NCBI RefSeq assembly: GCF_000801105.2 | Contig: NC_079515.1 | Coordinates: 32,821,407-32,885,406, forward strand | DNA: 64,000 bases | Direction of reading: 5' to 3' | Origin: Raphanus sativus | Lineage: Eukaryota > Streptophyta > Magnoliopsida > Brassicales > Brassicaceae | Shown here: piece after piece, positions 33,524-49,567 of the stretch | How positions within the stretch are numbered: position 1 is the first letter of the stretch | Layout: each line of letters starts with the position of its first letter | Program-made: the position numbers and the translations under genes | The notes under the pieces: model-generated | Told to the model about the DNA's origin: nothing | The model's input: the letters and a program-made list of their open reading frames with translations, nothing else | Databases searched by the model: none

Positions 33524-34123
33524 ATGGGTGTTATGGGGAAGAAACTTAGCTCACTAAAATGCGAAGTGAGAGTAATAGAAGCAAGAAACGTGGAGGTCAA
33601 GTCACAAGCTAGTACTCTGTTCGTTAGGTTCTATCTCTCTGCAGGACATAACAGAAAGATAGAAATAAACACAAGAGAGCTCCGTCATAAATCAGAAAGC
33701 CTCGTCTGGGATCAATCTTTTGGTCTCGAGTGTCAAGGCAACGAAGAAGCAGTCGAGGAACTGAAGCAACAAAGAGTCGTTTTCGAGTTAAGGAGGAGGA
33801 AAACACCATCTTTCTTGAGGAAGTCGTCCAGATCAGAGGTTGTAGGGAGAGGAGTGGTCTCATGGGAATCGGTTTTCGAGTCACGGGGCATGGAGATAGA
33901 GAGATTTGTAGTGATGGGTGGATCTAAAACCCCAGCGTTTGGAGACGAGAGCCCTGCCTTGTTGAAGATAGGTTTAAAAGTCCAAGCTATAGAGACCAAG
34001 AAGATGTTGATCAACAAGAAAGAGAAGCTTTGTGGATGTTATAGTAGTAGTAGAGACTGTAAAAGCTGCAGCTGCTTAGATTACGAAGCTTTTGTTTTAG
34101 CTTGTGCTCTAGATTGTATTTAA
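33524..34123 (+). CDS. Small C2-like plant protein (At5g65030-like)
   Basis: A single-exon protein of 199 residues, function unknown. The N-terminal half looks like one C2-type beta-sandwich: LKCEVRVIEARNVEVKS, then LFVRFYLSAGHNRKIEINTR, then VWDQSFGLEC. The calcium-binding aspartates of classical C2 domains are not obvious. The C-terminus is cysteine-rich (CGCYSSSRDCKSCSCLDYEA). I take the ATG at 33524, after an A-rich leader, as the start; the frame is open further upstream but without an ATG. It is tail-to-tail with the annexin gene, with 123 bp between stops. Confidence 0.8.
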   Translation: MGVMGKKLSSLKCEVRVIEARNVEVKSQASTLFVRFYLSAGHNRKIEINTRELRHKSESLVWDQSFGLECQGNEEAVEELKQQRVVFELRRRKTPSFLRKSSRSEVVGRGVVSWESVFESRGMEIERFVVMGGSKTPAFGDESPALLKIGLKVQAIETKKMLINKKEKLCGCYSSSRDCKSCSCLDYEAFVLACALDCI

Positions 34124-34246
34124 GAAAAACAGTTTTTTTGATTCAATTCAACACACATCTCAAGTAAACATAGTTTGCGGAACAAGTTTCACACAACTCT
34201 TATTATTATTCAAAACAAACCAAAAGGGAAACATAATCAGTACTAT

Positions 34247-35745
34247 TCAGACATCTCCATGTCCGAGAAGAGCAACAAGCATGTCCTCATAATCACCAGA
34301 AGTGTCTTTGGCGACGGCACGGTCCAAAGGAACGCTGTTCCTACGCTGATACTCCTCTTTGATGCGTTCCATGTCAACTTCAGTTCTCGTAGTCACGACT
34401 CTGGTCAGTCCCCACTCGTCAGTTCCCATTTTGTTGATGGCTAGACGCAGAACCTTCTCAAAATGCTTCTCAGGGTACGTCAAACAAGTGATTGCAGCTC
34501 TCAGTAGTTTCAGGTAATCATCATCCGAACCTTCCTTCAAGTTCTGCAAACATTATTCAACAACAACACATAAATCAGTTTTGTCTGAAAACAGCGAAAC
34601 AAGACAAAATAAATATAACCTACCTTGTTGATGGAGTTACCATGTTCATTGTTGTAGTGGTTGAGAGTAGCACCGAGCTGAGCTTTGCTTCTAGTAGTCA
34701 AGATTCTGATGAAGTCATCGTCGTTGAAAGCTTTCTCGGAGACTTTCTCGTGAAGCAGCTTGGCTTCGGATCTCGCGAGCATCATGTTGACGTCGTCTCC
34801 TTCGTACCTGAAGGTGCTGACCAGAGGAAGCAGGAGCTTGCGGAGGTCACCGGAAGTGTGCTGAGCAACGTCTTCCTCGAGGGATTTCTTGTAACGAGCT
34901 TGGTAAGCTTGCTTTACCTTGAAAAGCTCGACGGCGGACCTAGTGCAAGCGATCTCGACGAGAACCCAGTTGTTCTTGGTGAACATTTTGGTGGATTCTT
35001 TGGCCAAGTAAGCGTCTCTCTCCGCTGGATCGAGCGTCCACAACATCACAGCTCTCTGTTACCAACAAAAAAAAAGAGAAAAGTCAATATTATTTATTAA
35101 GAATTCTTGGAGAGCATTATTAAAGAAAGATAATAAACCTCAAAGTCACTAGAGAGCTCTTTGTCTAAGGCCTTGAGGAGATCCTCATTGTAAGTAGCGG
35201 CGTAAACGCTGCGGATCATGCTGCGTTGTGCTGCGTTCCTGTGAGCTAGGATTGATATGATCAGCTTCTCGTTCGTACCCCATCCTGTTTTCATTCACCA
35301 TCATACCAAAAATCAACATTTTTTTTTTCAATGCTTAATAATAAATATTCTTATGAAGTTATCTCTTTTACCACACTTTCAAAGTACTTTTAATCTTTTG
35401 GATCTCTACGTAATGTAAGAAGCAAAAAAAAAAAAAAAACACAATTTCATCATCATTAACGTATATTCATAGGATCCTGATCTAGTGATTGAAGAACAGT
35501 GCAGATCAGTATAATGAAGAGAACATAGATGACATGGAAAATAGTGAAATCATCCCCTAATCACAACAAAATGTAGTAGATCGTGACTATGATCAACAAA
35601 ACCAACATAGATTACATTCGTCGAAGCTTTTTGTTGTTTAGATCAAAAAAAGGAGAGAGATAGAGAGACCTGAGAAAGCCTTGTGGAGTTGCTCGGCGTC
35701 ATCTTCGGGGAGAGGGACATTGCTCGGGACTTTGAGAGACGCCAT
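34247..35745 (-). CDS. ANNAT2: Annexin 2
   Basis: A calcium- and phospholipid-binding annexin of the plant D1/D2 type, cytosolic and membrane-associated. Four exons (35745-35670, 35284-35139, 35055-34624, 34543-34247) join in frame to 316 residues, the standard plant annexin length, with four annexin repeats. Type II calcium-site glycine loops remain in repeat 1 (GWGTNEK) and repeat 4 ([11 protein letters not shown]); the two middle repeats lack them, as is usual in plants. The start is [20 protein letters not shown] and the end LLGHGDV. A (CT)n/(GA)n tract lies in the 5' leader at 35781-35802. Confidence 0.95.
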
Positions 35746-36915
35746 TGTTGTTTTTGGAATCAGACTTCTAACTTTGAGATCTCTCTCTCTCTCTCTCTCT
35801 CTGTATTGTTGTGTTTTTTTCGTTGTAATGAGATGAAGAAGGCAGACGCACGTCTCTTCACTTAAATAAACGTAAACTGGAAATCCCAAAAGTTATTTTA
35901 TGAAAATATATAAAGAAAGTAATCTCTAAGCATTTAATATTAAATCTAAAAAAAATACTAATTCTATATGTACACATTATATTGTCCTAATTAATCATTT
36001 ACCAGCTGTCTTTTGAAGAAAGAAAAAAAAGAGGAAATGCCTTTTCTCTATCACATTTATATTAGTATACTTTAAATCTTAAATTTGGGTTTAAATGTAA
36101 TGTAAATGAAAATGGATAAAACTAATTCAAACAATCATTACTTCAACTGCTTTTTTTCTAAAACTTGGCTATAATTAAAATCATTATTACAAAAATAGAT
36201 ATGATACCAAATTAAGTTTTATAATAAGTATCTTCAATTTTTTTATTGCTACAATCCAATTCAGAAGAAAAAAAAGTAGATGATTTGTATACAAGTAACT
36301 AAATGTAAATAATTGATCAGTACATTGTCAATGAATATGATGTAAAACGTGCGCTGAGATGGAGAAACTTGTGAGTACGCAGAATGTGAACACGTTCTTT
36401 GGACTTGGTCAATTCAGAATAGGTCCAAAATGAAACTGTTTTTTCAATTAAATTATTTTTATTATATTATAAAAATACTGAGATACTATGTGGAAAGCGA
36501 GGACGATGATGGGTCCGTGGTTTAACTTAATGGCGTTGTTAGTATTGGAATTCAATTAAAATATGTAGCTTGAAGAAACGGATGGATGGATGTATAGTAA
36601 AAAAAAAATACATGAAAGGAACGAGATTTTCGTTTCTTCAAATTTTTATGTTAACAAGAAAACGACGGAGGATTAACGTGGCTGGCGATAAAGCTAAAGT
36701 ATGAAATGGAGCAGTTACTTCGTCTACTCAAATTTGATTCAGTTATTAATAGTACAATATTAACAAAAGAAAAAGTTAAGATGCCATACAGGTATGTACA
36801 ACTAATAAGGTTAGGTTATCTGTCTTTTTAGAAGGTTACATACTAATCTGAAAAGTCTACTCCCAAATTGAAAGCTAATATAAGCGACGACACAAGGCCC
36901 CCCAAAAAAAAAAGA
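35746..36915. other. Annexin promoter and AT-rich intergenic DNA
   Basis: No gene is supported over about 1.1 kb. The part nearest 35745 is the annexin leader with its GA/CT tract. Confidence 0.5.
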
Positions 36916-36988
36916 CGACTCCGCTGGGGATCGAACCCAGAATCTCTGGTTTCGTAGACCAGCGCCTTATCCATTGGGCCACGGAGTC
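36916..36988 (-). tRNA. tRNA-Arg (ACG), copy 1
   Basis: A 73-nt gene on the minus strand. Acceptor arms GACTCCG and CGGAGTC pair, the anticodon arm CTGGT-CTACGAA-ACCAG presents ACG, and the T arm has GGTTCGATCC. No intron. On the plus strand an A-run lies immediately left, i.e. a T-run terminator downstream of the gene. Confidence 0.97.
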
Positions 36989-37058
36989 CTTGTTGCTACA
37001 TGAATAGATACAAGTCTTTCAAAAACACAAGTACAACGACAAGGCAAAAAACAAGAAG

Positions 37059-37131
37059 CGACTCCGCTGGGGATCGAACCCAGAATCTCTGGTTTCGTAG
37101 ACCAGCGCCTTATCCATTGGGCCACGGAGTC
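37059..37131 (-). tRNA. tRNA-Arg (ACG), copy 2
   Basis: It is identical in sequence to the copy at 36916-36988 and in the same orientation, 143 bp away start to start. The first bases of the 5' flank (CCTTGTT on the plus strand) are also shared. An A-run left of it would terminate pol III transcription. Confidence 0.97.
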
Positions 37132-37400
37132 CTTGTTACTTTATAAATAGCTACTAATATTTTCAATAATAGCAATACCTAGATAACCAAGTCGAATACA
37201 AGAACTGGCAGCGGAACCGAACACAAAACTTATTTAACGTTTAAAATCTTAAATATTCAAGGAGCGTACAAGATTTGTCTGAAACAACATACAAAAGAAC
37301 TAGAACTTAGGTACAAGATGCAGACAACGTGTATCAAGTTTGCAGGAACTGGAAATGCATGCAGACAAGTACGCCTTGTAACGTTCTCTTTTCATCCGTC

Positions 37401-40024
37401 TTAACTTCTTAGAGCACCATTAGCAGCTAATTTCTCTTTATCTTCCTCATAAGCTGCGACATGAACTCCAAGAGCCGCACGTCCCGAAGGATCAAGATTC
37501 TTTGACCAAGTTGCATCCCACTCTATAGCCTTCGCTGTGCTGCAAGCTATACTTGGACCTCCTGGTACCGTCGCTCTTGCAGCGCTCTGCTCATCATATT
37601 AAAACAGACAAGATTGAAGATTATGACCAACACCAAAAGTTTTGAATATATTATAGTTACTACTACCTTAGGGAAGAACTTTTCGAAAATGGTTCTGTAG
37701 TAGTAAGCTTCTTTTGTCATAGGTGTGTTGTCCGGGAAGACAAAGCTTGCGTTTGACAGCATAGTATCAGAGACCTATAACCAAGAAAGCATGTCAATCC
37801 AAAAAAAAAAATGTCTTAAAAGAAATATATATTTCTTACATGTTTGTTTGCATGATCTTTCAAACCATCAATCCAGCTATACCCAACTCCATCACTGAAC
37901 TGCTCTTTCTGTCTATACAGAATGTGCTGAAAAACTCACCAGAAGATGTGTTTACTTAAGAACATATAAACAGTGTGATTGCAAGAAGAAAAAAAAACAC
38001 AAAAAGCAAAAAACCTTTGGAAGATAAGGCTTCTCTTCATCATCAAAGGCATTGCGTAGCACCCATTTCTCAATCCTCCCGAGATCAGGCCTGATCATCT
38101 TCCACTCTGGATCAATGCTCATTGCCACGTTTAAAAACTCTTTATCTAGGAAAGGCACACGAGCTTCAACACCCCAAGCAGATGTTGACTTGTTTGCTCT
38201 CAAACAATCATATTGGTGAAGAGCTTTGATCTGTTTAAGTTAAAAAAGCAAAAAGATTCAGTGAAGGATAAAAAAAAGCATTCTTCATCTGATGAAAAAT
38301 AAGGAAAATACCTTTCGGCATGTTTCTTCGTGAAACTCTTTCTTGTTAGGTGCCTTGTGGAAGTACAAGTATCCTCCGAGAATCTCATCAGAGCCTTCAC
38401 CAGAAAGAACCATTTTTACACCTAATGATTTGATTTTTCTTGACATGAGAAACATCGGCGTGCTAGCTCTTATGGTAGTCACATCATAAGTCTCGATATG
38501 GTAAATGACTTCCTCTATTGCATCTATCCCGTCCTGAACTGTGAACTGAAACTCGTGGTGGCGAGTCCCAAGATAGTTAGCAACTTCTCTGCCAGCTTTA
38601 AGATCCGGTGACCCCTGAAAAACAACAACAGAATATAGATATAGTAAGTATCTCCAAGGGGCAAACAACATTATAAGAACTCTGGTGATAAGTTTAAACC
38701 TTCAGGCCAATGCAGAATGTATGCAGTTGTGAACCCCATTGGGCAGCTTCAGATTTTTCCAAATGGCGTAATGCTACTGAAGCAACGAGGGAGGAGTCTA
38801 GACCTCCAGAGAGAAGAACTCCGAAAGGCACATCAGTCATTAGTCTCTTTATAACAGCCTAAACAAAAGGATCACGTTCATGCTTCAAAACATTTTACAT
38901 AGGAGTGAACATTTAAGGACAAACTGTTAAAACACCTGCTCAAAAGCATTGCGGAGCACTAAAGGATCATATGGGGTTGAAGGAACCAGCTCAGAGTACC
39001 ATGGAGGATTGTACCACCTCCTAAGCCCTCCTACAAGGTAAAGACAACTTTCAACAAAAACTACAAAGCGTAAAAAAATGTCTCAATGGTAGAATACAAT
39101 ACCTTGTTTACTTGAATAGATGTGGCCTGGAGGGAAAGCCATAAACTGCTCACAGTCATCACTAAGTGCCTTCATCTCAGAAGCAAACCAGACAGAACCT
39201 ATTAAGAAGAAAGATACTAAAACATTAGAAAAACTACTTTGATGAGAGACCAGATCTTAAAACCATTGAAGTATAAATATACCATCAACACCCCATCCAA
39301 TGTACAAAGGGATGACACCGATAGCGTCCCTTGCAGCGATGAAACTTTTATCGCGTGTATCGAGAAGAACAAAGGCAAACATCCCATCCAACATGTCAAT
39401 AAACTCCTCTCCATGTTCTTCATACTGCAAAAACAATAGAGAGATTGTTTCAGACTTAAAACACTCTCAAAATTGAACCACTAACTAACTATTCAGACTC
39501 TTTTCAACTTACAAGATGAGCAATGACTTCACAGTCACTACCAGTCCAGAACTGATGAGACTTGAGCAGATTCTCACGCAGACTCTTGTGGTTGTATATC
39601 TCTCCATTGACCTGAAACCCCCCCATTTACCACATTTTTTTATTTATCATTCAGATGATAGTTATTTGACAAGAAAGCAAGAGAGAGGAAGAGTACAGTG
39701 ACAACGACGGTTTTGTCTTGGTTATAGAGAGGCTGGTCACCGGAGGTTGGGTCGATGATGGCTAAACGCTCATGAGCAAGGTAACAATCTTGATGACAAT
39801 GCAGTCCGCTCCAATCAGGACCTCTATGCCTCAATCTACACAAAACAAACAAAAAGTAGCCAAAAATGTAAAACATAAATTTTTGAACCTTTGATCAATC
39901 TCAACAGACAATGATAGAGAAGAACAAGAGTGTAACGGTGATACCTGCGAGAGAGCTCGATGATACGAGAACGTTTAGCTTGAGAGTTGTCGATGCAACC
40001 GAGGACTGCTAGTATCCCACACAT
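37401..40024 (-). CDS. ASN2: Asparagine synthetase (glutamine-hydrolysing)
   Basis: The enzyme makes asparagine from aspartate, glutamine and ATP in the cytosol. The gene runs leftward over about twelve exons from ATG 40024 to the TAA at 37401. The N-terminus [12 protein letters not shown] supplies the Cys2 nucleophile of the class II glutaminase domain. [10 protein letters not shown] and NGEIYNH complete that domain. The synthetase domain follows with the pyrophosphate loop [10 protein letters not shown], then [20 protein letters not shown] and [15 protein letters not shown]. The C-terminus ends ...LAANGALRS. Position between annexin 2 and ROCK1 supports the At5g65010 (ASN2) ortholog. Confidence 0.95.
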
Positions 40025-40812
40025 TGTGTCGTGTGGTGAGCCAAACGAAACGAAGAGGCTTCTCTCTATCTGATGAATGGGATTGAATAATAAGAAGAAA
40101 GTGTGTGTGGGATTTGTTTATTTATAGGGTGGCTTTCAATCACGGCCGTTGATTTTGGCAATTTTTTAATGAAATTCTCAAAAATTCTTTTTAGCCCCAT
40201 TCTTTTTTTGTTTTCTTTCTTTTGGACTCATTATTATTGTGATTGGTAGAGAAATCTCTGTATATCCAAAACGTTCATTGTCCAAGTTGGAGAAGTATAA
40301 AACATTACCATATGCTATGTATACAGTATTTGGCCTTTCACATTTCCCAAATCACGTTTTTGAACGATTGGCTCAGATTTCCATTGGTTTTACAAAATAA
40401 ATTTCAATTATTCATAATTTAAAGGATTTTTTAATAATTTAAAAATAATTATTAAATTGTAATCAAAATATTTTTAATGCACATTAATTTATAAATTTAT
40501 TATTTTCACAATATATTTAATTGGATTCTTCATCCTAGTATACAAAATCTGATGAAAATATTGAAAAAGGCCTTAATTAGTGATGTTTGTTCCTTTTTTA
40601 CTAAATTTAGCAAAGTTGATGGATTGGTTTGCAAAATATAACAAAGTAACTAAAATGGTCAAACAAAACGATGCCGGGTTGGTAGATCTTCTTCTCCTCG
40701 AGAAGACGGAAGTATAAAGTTAGAAAAGAGAACAAGAGTGTTCTGTTTCCTCCTTCCTTCTTCTCGTTTCCTTTCTACAAACCCAAAGCGAAGGCAGATC
40801 TTTTGGATTCAA
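40025..40812. other. Divergent promoter region of ASN2 and ROCK1
   Basis: Start codons of the two genes are 788 bp apart, head to head. The left part is the ASN2 leader (minus-strand TATAAATA at about 40117-40124). The right part is the ROCK1 leader. I see nothing else. Confidence 0.6.
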
Positions 40813-42739
40813 ATGGCGACGACTAACGGAGCGAAGAAGAGTCAGTCGTCGAAGATGGGCCCTAAGGTTTTGTTTTATTCCTTACTCCTCACGCTTCAGT
40901 ACGGAGCCCAGCCCCTCATCTCCAAACGCTGCATCGGGTACAATACAGCCTCTAAATCTCTCTTCTTTGGTGATTATTCGAGTGCCCTATTTGGTGATTT
41001 CGTGTGTGTTTGTTTCTGAAAAAAAAAATGCGAGATTTTTTTTGTTTGAACTTTTACAAGTTTTTATGCATAGATGAAGTTCGATTTCTGGGTAATATGT
41101 TATGTTGGATTTGTTCGATTCAATCTGAGAATTTTTTATTCAGAATAGTGATTGAAGTTTCAAACTTTGAATCTGGGAATCTAAGTTTTGTCGTTATTCT
41201 GGTTGTTACTGTGAGAGAAAACGATGAATGATCACTGTGAAGTGAAGCGTCGCCGTTTTGCTACAGTGGTGTCCTTGGCCTATCCAATTAGCTATTCATC
41301 ACAGTGTTTTTGTTGTTCATGTTGATATTTGAGGGTATTATACTATGTAGTGTTGTGTAGTGTACTACTTGATATTTATATGCGCTGTGTGATACTGAGG
41401 ATAGTTAGTTAGTTAGTTACTATTAGGCTTTGTTGTCACTTGTTTGTATCTTCTTGTACAGTTAAATGGATCGCCTCTTATCAATGCTTTTTGCAGGAAG
41501 GAGGTTATTGTAACTTCATCTGTTTTGACATGCGAGATTGTTAAGGTAATTTGGTCGTTTTTTTTCTGTCAAAACTCTTGAAATTTTTAATGAAAATACT
41601 GTGTCTGAAAGTTTGGTTTGTATGTCCTTTATTTTTTAGGTTGTATGTGCTCTGGTTCTCATGGCAAGAGATGGTAGTTTGAAAGGGTTAGCAAAAGAGT
41701 GGACGTTGATGGGATCCTTGACTGCATCTGGACTTCCTGCTGCCATATATGCTCTTCAGAACAGTTTGCTTCAGATCTCCTACCGCAGTCTTGACTCCTT
41801 GACTTTTTCTATTCTCAATCAGACCAAAATCTTTTTCACTGCCTTCTTCACTTTCATCATACTTAGGTACCCTTCATTAGCTAGGACTTTGTATTTTCAT
41901 GAGCTAGCGATGTCTTGTGCGGTTACCTGAATATTCATTCATACATGGTGGTCTTGTAGGCAGAAGCAATCAGTTCAACAAATAGGAGCTTTGTGTTTAC
42001 TTATCATGGCAGCAGTCCTTCTAAGTGTTGGTGAAGGGTCTAACAAGACTTCTTCAAGTGGCATTAATCCGGAGCAGGTGCTGTTTTCTGGAATCATCCC
42101 GGTCTTGGTAGCCTCTGTGCTCTCTGGTTTAGCCTCTTCTCTCTGTCAATGGGCTTCTCAGGTCAAGAAGCATTCATCGTACTTGATGACAGTAGAAATG
42201 TCTATTGTTGGAAGCCTCTGCATGTTAGTAAGTACCCTTAAGTCTCCAGATGGCGAAGCGATCAAAAGACATGGCTTCTTTCATGGTTGGACTGCTTTAA
42301 CCATGGTAAAACTGCTATCTCCAACTCCTGAACCATGGTATAAAACTCTTAGTGCTAAAATGTTTCTAATGCACTGTGGGTGTTCTTACAGGTCCCAGTT
42401 ATAAGCAATGCTCTCGGTGGGATTCTCGTTGGCCTTGTTACATCACATGCCGGTGGTGTAAGAAAGGTAAAAAAAAAAAGAACATTCCTAATCATTTCTT
42501 AGACAGTTCAATATTCTGAAACAAAAGAGCTAAAGCTTATGTGCATGTCTTTTTGTCTTTTTTTAATTCCAAAGGGATTTGTGATTGTCTCGGCGTTACT
42601 TGTCACCGCTCTGCTGCAGTTTGCGTTTGAAGGAAAACCGCCGTCATCGTATTGCCTCGTAGCTCTTCCTCTCGTGATCAGTAGCATCTCATTGTACCAG
42701 AAATATCCATACCTGGACAAGAAGAAGAAGAAGGTCTAA
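40813..42739 (+). CDS. ROCK1: Nucleotide-sugar transporter of the ER (ROCK1-like)
   Basis: A drug/metabolite-type nucleotide-sugar transporter. In Arabidopsis ROCK1 carries UDP-GlcNAc/UDP-GalNAc into the ER and influences cytokinin oxidase levels. Six exons (40813-40937, 41497-41545, 41640-41866, 41960-42305, 42392-42466, 42575-42739) join in frame to about 328 residues. Conserved features include LQYGAQPLISKRCIG, ALQNSLLQISYRSLDSLTFS, ILNQTKIFFTAFFTFIILR and the repeated hydrophobic segments expected of about ten membrane helices. The C-terminus DKKKKKV is lysine-rich and fits an ER-retrieval dilysine signal. Exon 1 uses the first ATG. Confidence 0.93.
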
Positions 42740-43949
42740 GAACCTTACATCTTCTCAGATTCACAGGGGTAGCTGCTAAGTTCAACTGCTAAATATCTAG
42801 GTGATAGTGATTCTTGGACCATTCAGAAGAATTTGTATTATTACATTGATAGAGGGTAATACATGGAATGAGTCCTGTAATGATCTGATTCTGAATCCAT
42901 GTTAATGAGTTTTATTTTATCCAAACTTTAGCTCTTGATCCCATGTTGTTGCTGGTGTTCTACATATTCTATGATTGTGTGTAAACGGAGCCCATAACAT
43001 GGCAACTAGAATGAAAATCCAACTCCGGATAATACAATTAAAGCCAACAGGCCCAACACTTAGTTTTTCAACATGACAATGGAAAAATAATTGAATGCAG
43101 TCACACTTCCAACAATTCACCAAAAACCTACTTTTTTTTGAGCAACCACCAAAACCTACTTAAATAAAAGAAGAAAAAAAGGCATTTTGACTGAATTGTC
43201 TCCATATAAAATACAATTGATTTTAAGTTTTTTTTTGTCAAATTAAACTTCTTCTCTTCATGTAAAAATATTAGTTCACAAAATTAAAAAGAATTGATAT
43301 GTATAAAATTTATTTGAATTCTTTTAAAATCCAAAAAATCAGAATTAGTCAAATGTATTAAAATCCTTATCAAATCCTTTAAAATATTTATAAAGCTATT
43401 ATTTTATCTTCAAAAGAATTATTTAAATTCGTCAATCTAATAACCCCTTAGATTTATCTTCAAATTCTTACTTGAACCTTAAAATTTTGTTCTTTACATT
43501 TTGTAATTAAATTTTCATTATTATTTTCATATTACCATAAAATCCACCAAAATTAAATAACACACATATTTAATAAAATTAGAAAGTTAGAAAATTGAAT
43601 AACAATATGATCTATTTTTTAAAACGATTTCAAATACATAATCCAATAACACAAGAATCAATTAAAGGTTGGAGACCCATAAACCCATTAAATGTTGGTT
43701 CATCTGAGACAAGTTCTAACAAATCAAAAGAAACTTCAATTCTTCAAAGCAGAACAAAGAATTTATAGAGAATTTACAAGAATCGTAACTAAACCAAAAG
43801 GTGTTTAATAGTAAAATCAAATGACAAACATCGTAACTCATTAACAACAGTAAGTATTTATCCAAATGAAATGAGTCTTAGATAAATTGAGATGAACAAC
43901 AATAACTAAAGAAAGAAGGTGAATCTCTTCTCATTGATGTTCCTTCGAT
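42740..43949. other. AT-rich intergenic DNA
   Basis: It holds the 3' UTR of ROCK1 (to about 42920) and AT-rich DNA without a supported gene. A micro-insertion lies at 43118-43161. Confidence 0.5.
43118..43161 (-). repeat. Micro-insertion with ~15-bp direct repeats
   Basis: CACCAAAAACCTACTT (43118-43133) recurs at 43147-43161 with one A fewer. The intervening 13-14 nt read GTTGCTCAAAAAAA on the minus strand, similar to the snippet at 31842-31858. Confidence 0.65.
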
Positions 43950-48361
<4,412 letters not shown>

Positions 48362-48556
48362 GGTTAGAGCCGGGAGAAATCTGAAGGAAGGGAGGAGATA
48401 AAAGGAGTGAGACCTGAAGAAGGCCGTATTTAAAGAAATATAAGCGCTAAAACTTTATGATTTTTTCATTTTTTAAACATTTTTTCAAAAAACTAACTTG
48501 AAATTGTTGGGCACAGTCTCTGCACCTTTTCCACCTTCCTTTTTGTAATGATTTTT

Positions 48557-48596
48557 AAAATATTTCTTACCTTTTTTTAACCAAAAAATATTTCTT
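48557..48596 (-). repeat. Micro-insertion with 12-bp direct repeats
   Basis: AAAATATTTCTT at 48557-48568 and 48585-48596 flanks 16 nt that read TTGGTTAAAAAAAGGT on the minus strand. Confidence 0.5.
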
Positions 48597-48854
48597 TCTT
48601 CTTTTTTATTTTCTTACCTCATTATAATATACAAAAACACATATAAGAATCAATAATCACCATGATTAATTAGTCCTAAACAGAAGGTAAATGGGGAAAG
48701 TGGATCATTGCTTCCTATACTTAGGGAGTACCAATCTCCCTCGTTTGCACGACTAATCAATAATTTTTTAAAAAAAACAAGAAGCATTAACTAGAAACAG
48801 ACTAACAGAGACAAATCAAAACTAATAAAATCTGCGATTTAATCATATCAACTT

Positions 48855-49005
48855 CTCCTACAAACTTATTCAACTGTGTAACAAACACCATCTGGTCGAT
48901 ATACGTAACACAGCATTTTAATCTACCTAAAAACTTATTGAACTCTGTAACACCATTTGGTACACTAAAAACTTATTTAACTCTGTAACACCATTTTAAT
49001 CTAAT
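48855..49005. repeat. Imperfect short tandem repeat, about three units
   Basis: The phrase 'aacttatt(c/g/t)aactctgtaacaccat' recurs at about 48862, 48927 and 48968 with variable spacers and partial flank similarity. It is noncoding. Confidence 0.6.
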
Positions 49006-49567
49006 CTATGAATGCATTCAGTTGAGTTTAAAAGAACAAAGACAAAACCTTGTCAAAGCAGCAACGACAATCTAAACCTTTACCAAAGTTTACGTTTGGT
49101 TTCTTGAGATTTAGGTTTGGTTCAGGCAGAGGCTTATTTTTTTATATATACACGGAGGAACGCAGATACTGAGGCAGGCAACGAGTAGTCTGTATATACA
49201 TATATTATACGGAAGAGTTTACCTAATGTCTACTACATCTCTACCACCATTACAAGTGGCTCTGTTGATAATATGCCCAAAAATCAAACTTTCAGAAAGT
49301 AAAAAAAAAACAGGAGATATAGAGACTGGTCGTTCACTGTTTTTACCATCTCTTGCCTCTAAAGCTTCCATAAGAATTTTTTCACTTAGCAGACCAAGAA
49401 ATCATCATCACTCCAGTGGAAAGCTTTTATGGGAGAAATCATTGTGGCTTCTAAGCACAAAATAGCTTTACTACATCTGCACAAGTTAAACGGAAAAAGG
49501 TTGAGACTTCGAATCTAAATAATATAAAACCTAAAAGAGCTGAGGAAGCATACCAAGCAAGGTTTCT

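Larger units (their letters stand above)
48362..49567. other. CMT promoter region and intergenic DNA
   Basis: No gene is supported. A three-unit imperfect repeat (AAACTTATT..AACTCTGTAACACCAT type) lies at about 48855-49005, and a micro-insertion at 48557-48596. Confidence 0.5.

Noticed and set aside
34492..35100. 202-codon plus-strand ORF opposite annexin
   Set aside because: Antisense to annexin exon 3; no homology.
36916..37131. The repeated 73-bp units as a CRISPR-like array
   Set aside because: They are two tRNA-Arg genes in a plant genome.
49226..49465. 79-codon plus-strand ORF in the CMT-ABC1K8 interval
   Set aside because: No recognised domain, low-complexity and AT-rich; likely chance.
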